Shown here in pieces: positions 24,545 to 25,181 of a stretch of DNA of 25,181 nt. The first letter of the stretch is position 1; each line of letters opens with the position of its first letter. Source of the DNA: an uncultured bacterium (GTDB taxonomy: Bacteria; Bacteroidota; Bacteroidia; Chitinophagales; CAIOSU01); contig CAIOSU010000048.1 in the NCBI GenBank assembly GCA_903861055.1, positions 1 to 25,181 of the forward strand, read 5' to 3'. Position numbers and translations under genes: made by a program. The notes below the pieces were generated by a model that did not search any database, had not been told where the DNA came from, and saw only the letters and a program-made list of their open reading frames with translations.

Positions 24545-24720
24545 GGGCATTTGGTCGATGCTGTATAATAAATACTAATAATTGACTGCAGGTGCACTTT
24601 GTTACCGAAGCAAAGCAAATTGGTTGCAATATGGCTCAAACTAAAATAAATATTCGCATTGCCCACATTTTTCATTAACTTAGTTCACTTCGCCTCAATA
24701 AACTAGGTTTACGGAACTAA

Positions 24721-24739
24721 AACAGTATTTTTTACTGTT
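24721..24739. promoter_or_regulatory. Inverted repeat upstream of the last gene
   Basis: AACAGTA-TTTTT-TACTGTT is a perfect 7-bp inverted repeat, 29 bases before the ATG at 24,769. It could be an operator or a leader hairpin. A near -7 element, TAGGTTTA, lies just upstream at 24,704-24,711. Confidence 0.4.
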
Positions 24740-24768
24740 ATGAATATACACAAATAAATTTTTTACTT

Positions 24769-25071
24769 ATGTCAAATCACATTACAACAAAGCACCCTTC
24801 AGGTCAGCAAGGCATGGAAATGAGCCCAGATGACTATACCGTGGTGAGAGAAACCGTGCTAACTATAATGGAAACGCACCAAGCACTGAGCATGCCTGAA
24901 CTTACCCGCTTGTCGTTTAATGAGTTAAGTGGCAAAGTAAAGGGAGATGCAGTTGCATTAACAAAAGCAGTACAAAACGATTTGGAAACCAAAGGATTGT
25001 TGGAACGTAAATACCGTGCAGGCAACCACCAAGTTATTTTTGTAAAGCACGCTCAAGAATCTGAGGCTTAA
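24769..25071 (+). CDS. Small soluble protein, possibly winged-helix-like, unknown function
   Basis: A 100-residue soluble protein with no signal peptide. Residues 1-18 are polar and probably flexible. From 19 onward predicted helices read DYTVVRETVLTIMETHQ and SMPELTRLSFNELSG. Then come a basic-to-acidic helix ALTKAVQNDLETKGLLER and a strand pair KYRAGNHQVIFVKH. The helix-helix-helix-strand order and the phrase VQNDLETKGLLER resemble the recognition helix and wing of winged-helix proteins, and the layout recalls small DUF6958-type proteins, but I cannot assign it firmly. The last 32 bases lie inside the terminal palindrome; since the left arm is continuous with the gene, the coding sequence itself is probably sound. 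Confidence 0.65.
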   Translation: MSNHITTKHPSGQQGMEMSPDDYTVVRETVLTIMETHQALSMPELTRLSFNELSGKVKGDAVALTKAVQNDLETKGLLERKYRAGNHQVIFVKHAQESEA

Positions 25072-25181
25072 GAATTAGCCTTTCAACTTTATTTTGTAGC
25101 CAGCATCTTGCAAGATGCTGGCTACAAAATAAAGTTGAAAGGCTAATTCTTAAGCCTCAGATTCTTGAGCGTGCTTTACAA
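25040..25181. repeat. Perfect 142-base palindrome at the window end
   Basis: The two 71-base arms are perfect reverse complements with no spacer; the axis lies between 25,110 and 25,111. The left arm starts inside the last gene (32 bases before its end), and the right arm runs to the last base of the window. The middle 26 bases or so (GCCAGCATCTT/AAGATGCTGGC and flanks) may be a genuine terminator-like hairpin. The rest of the right arm is best explained as an assembly or library fold-back. Confidence 0.9.

Noticed and set aside
24516..24768. Lysine riboswitch upstream of lysA
   Set aside because: The -7 element at 24,537-24,544 predicts a leader of about 15 bases, too short, and no riboswitch-like helices are seen.
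25111..25181. Right arm of the terminal palindrome as a real second, inverted gene copy
   Set aside because: The match is perfect, has no spacer and stops at the window edge, which fits an assembly or library artefact better than a duplication.

Overview
The window looks like ordinary chromosome of a Bacteroidota bacterium. A secreted protein ends in a type IX secretion (T9SS) C-terminal sorting domain. Several genes are preceded by the Bacteroidota sigma -7 element TAnnTTTG rather than a -10 box. The order tig-clpP-clpX and the glycine-rich tail of HtpG also fit. The order or family cannot be fixed from this sequence alone. I support 20 protein genes, ten on each strand. There is no rRNA, tRNA, CRISPR array, transposase or phage gene.

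The left half (340-12,438) reads rightwards except for tpx. It begins with a cluster of small palindromes (1-170). Next come a T9SS-exported protein built from about eleven 29-residue aromatic repeats, a small four-helix membrane protein, a DUF1003 membrane protein, and an amino-acid permease followed 8 bases later by a GT39-type glycosyltransferase. tpx (thiol peroxidase) lies on the other strand and is divergent from a tightly coupled three-gene operon at 7,650-12,027. That operon encodes two different exported SGNH-hydrolase-like proteins and an MBOAT membrane acyltransferase, joined by 1-base stop/start overlaps. It resembles the alginate or cell-wall O-acetylation machines (MBOAT plus SGNH partners) and is the most interesting functional unit here. 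A short acidic, Thr-rich lipoprotein follows.

The right half (12,691-24,515) reads leftwards and holds housekeeping and stress genes: htpG (Hsp90), creD, tig-clpP-clpX (nascent-chain folding and ClpXP proteolysis), exbB-exbD (proton-motive-force motor), dnaA (replication initiator) and lysA (last step of lysine synthesis). A small unknown gene reads rightwards at the far end.

The window ends in a perfect 142-base palindrome (25,040-25,181). It copies the last 32 bases of the final gene in inverted orientation. This most likely marks a contig-end or assembly fold-back around a genuine small hairpin, so bases after about 25,125 should not be trusted without read evidence.
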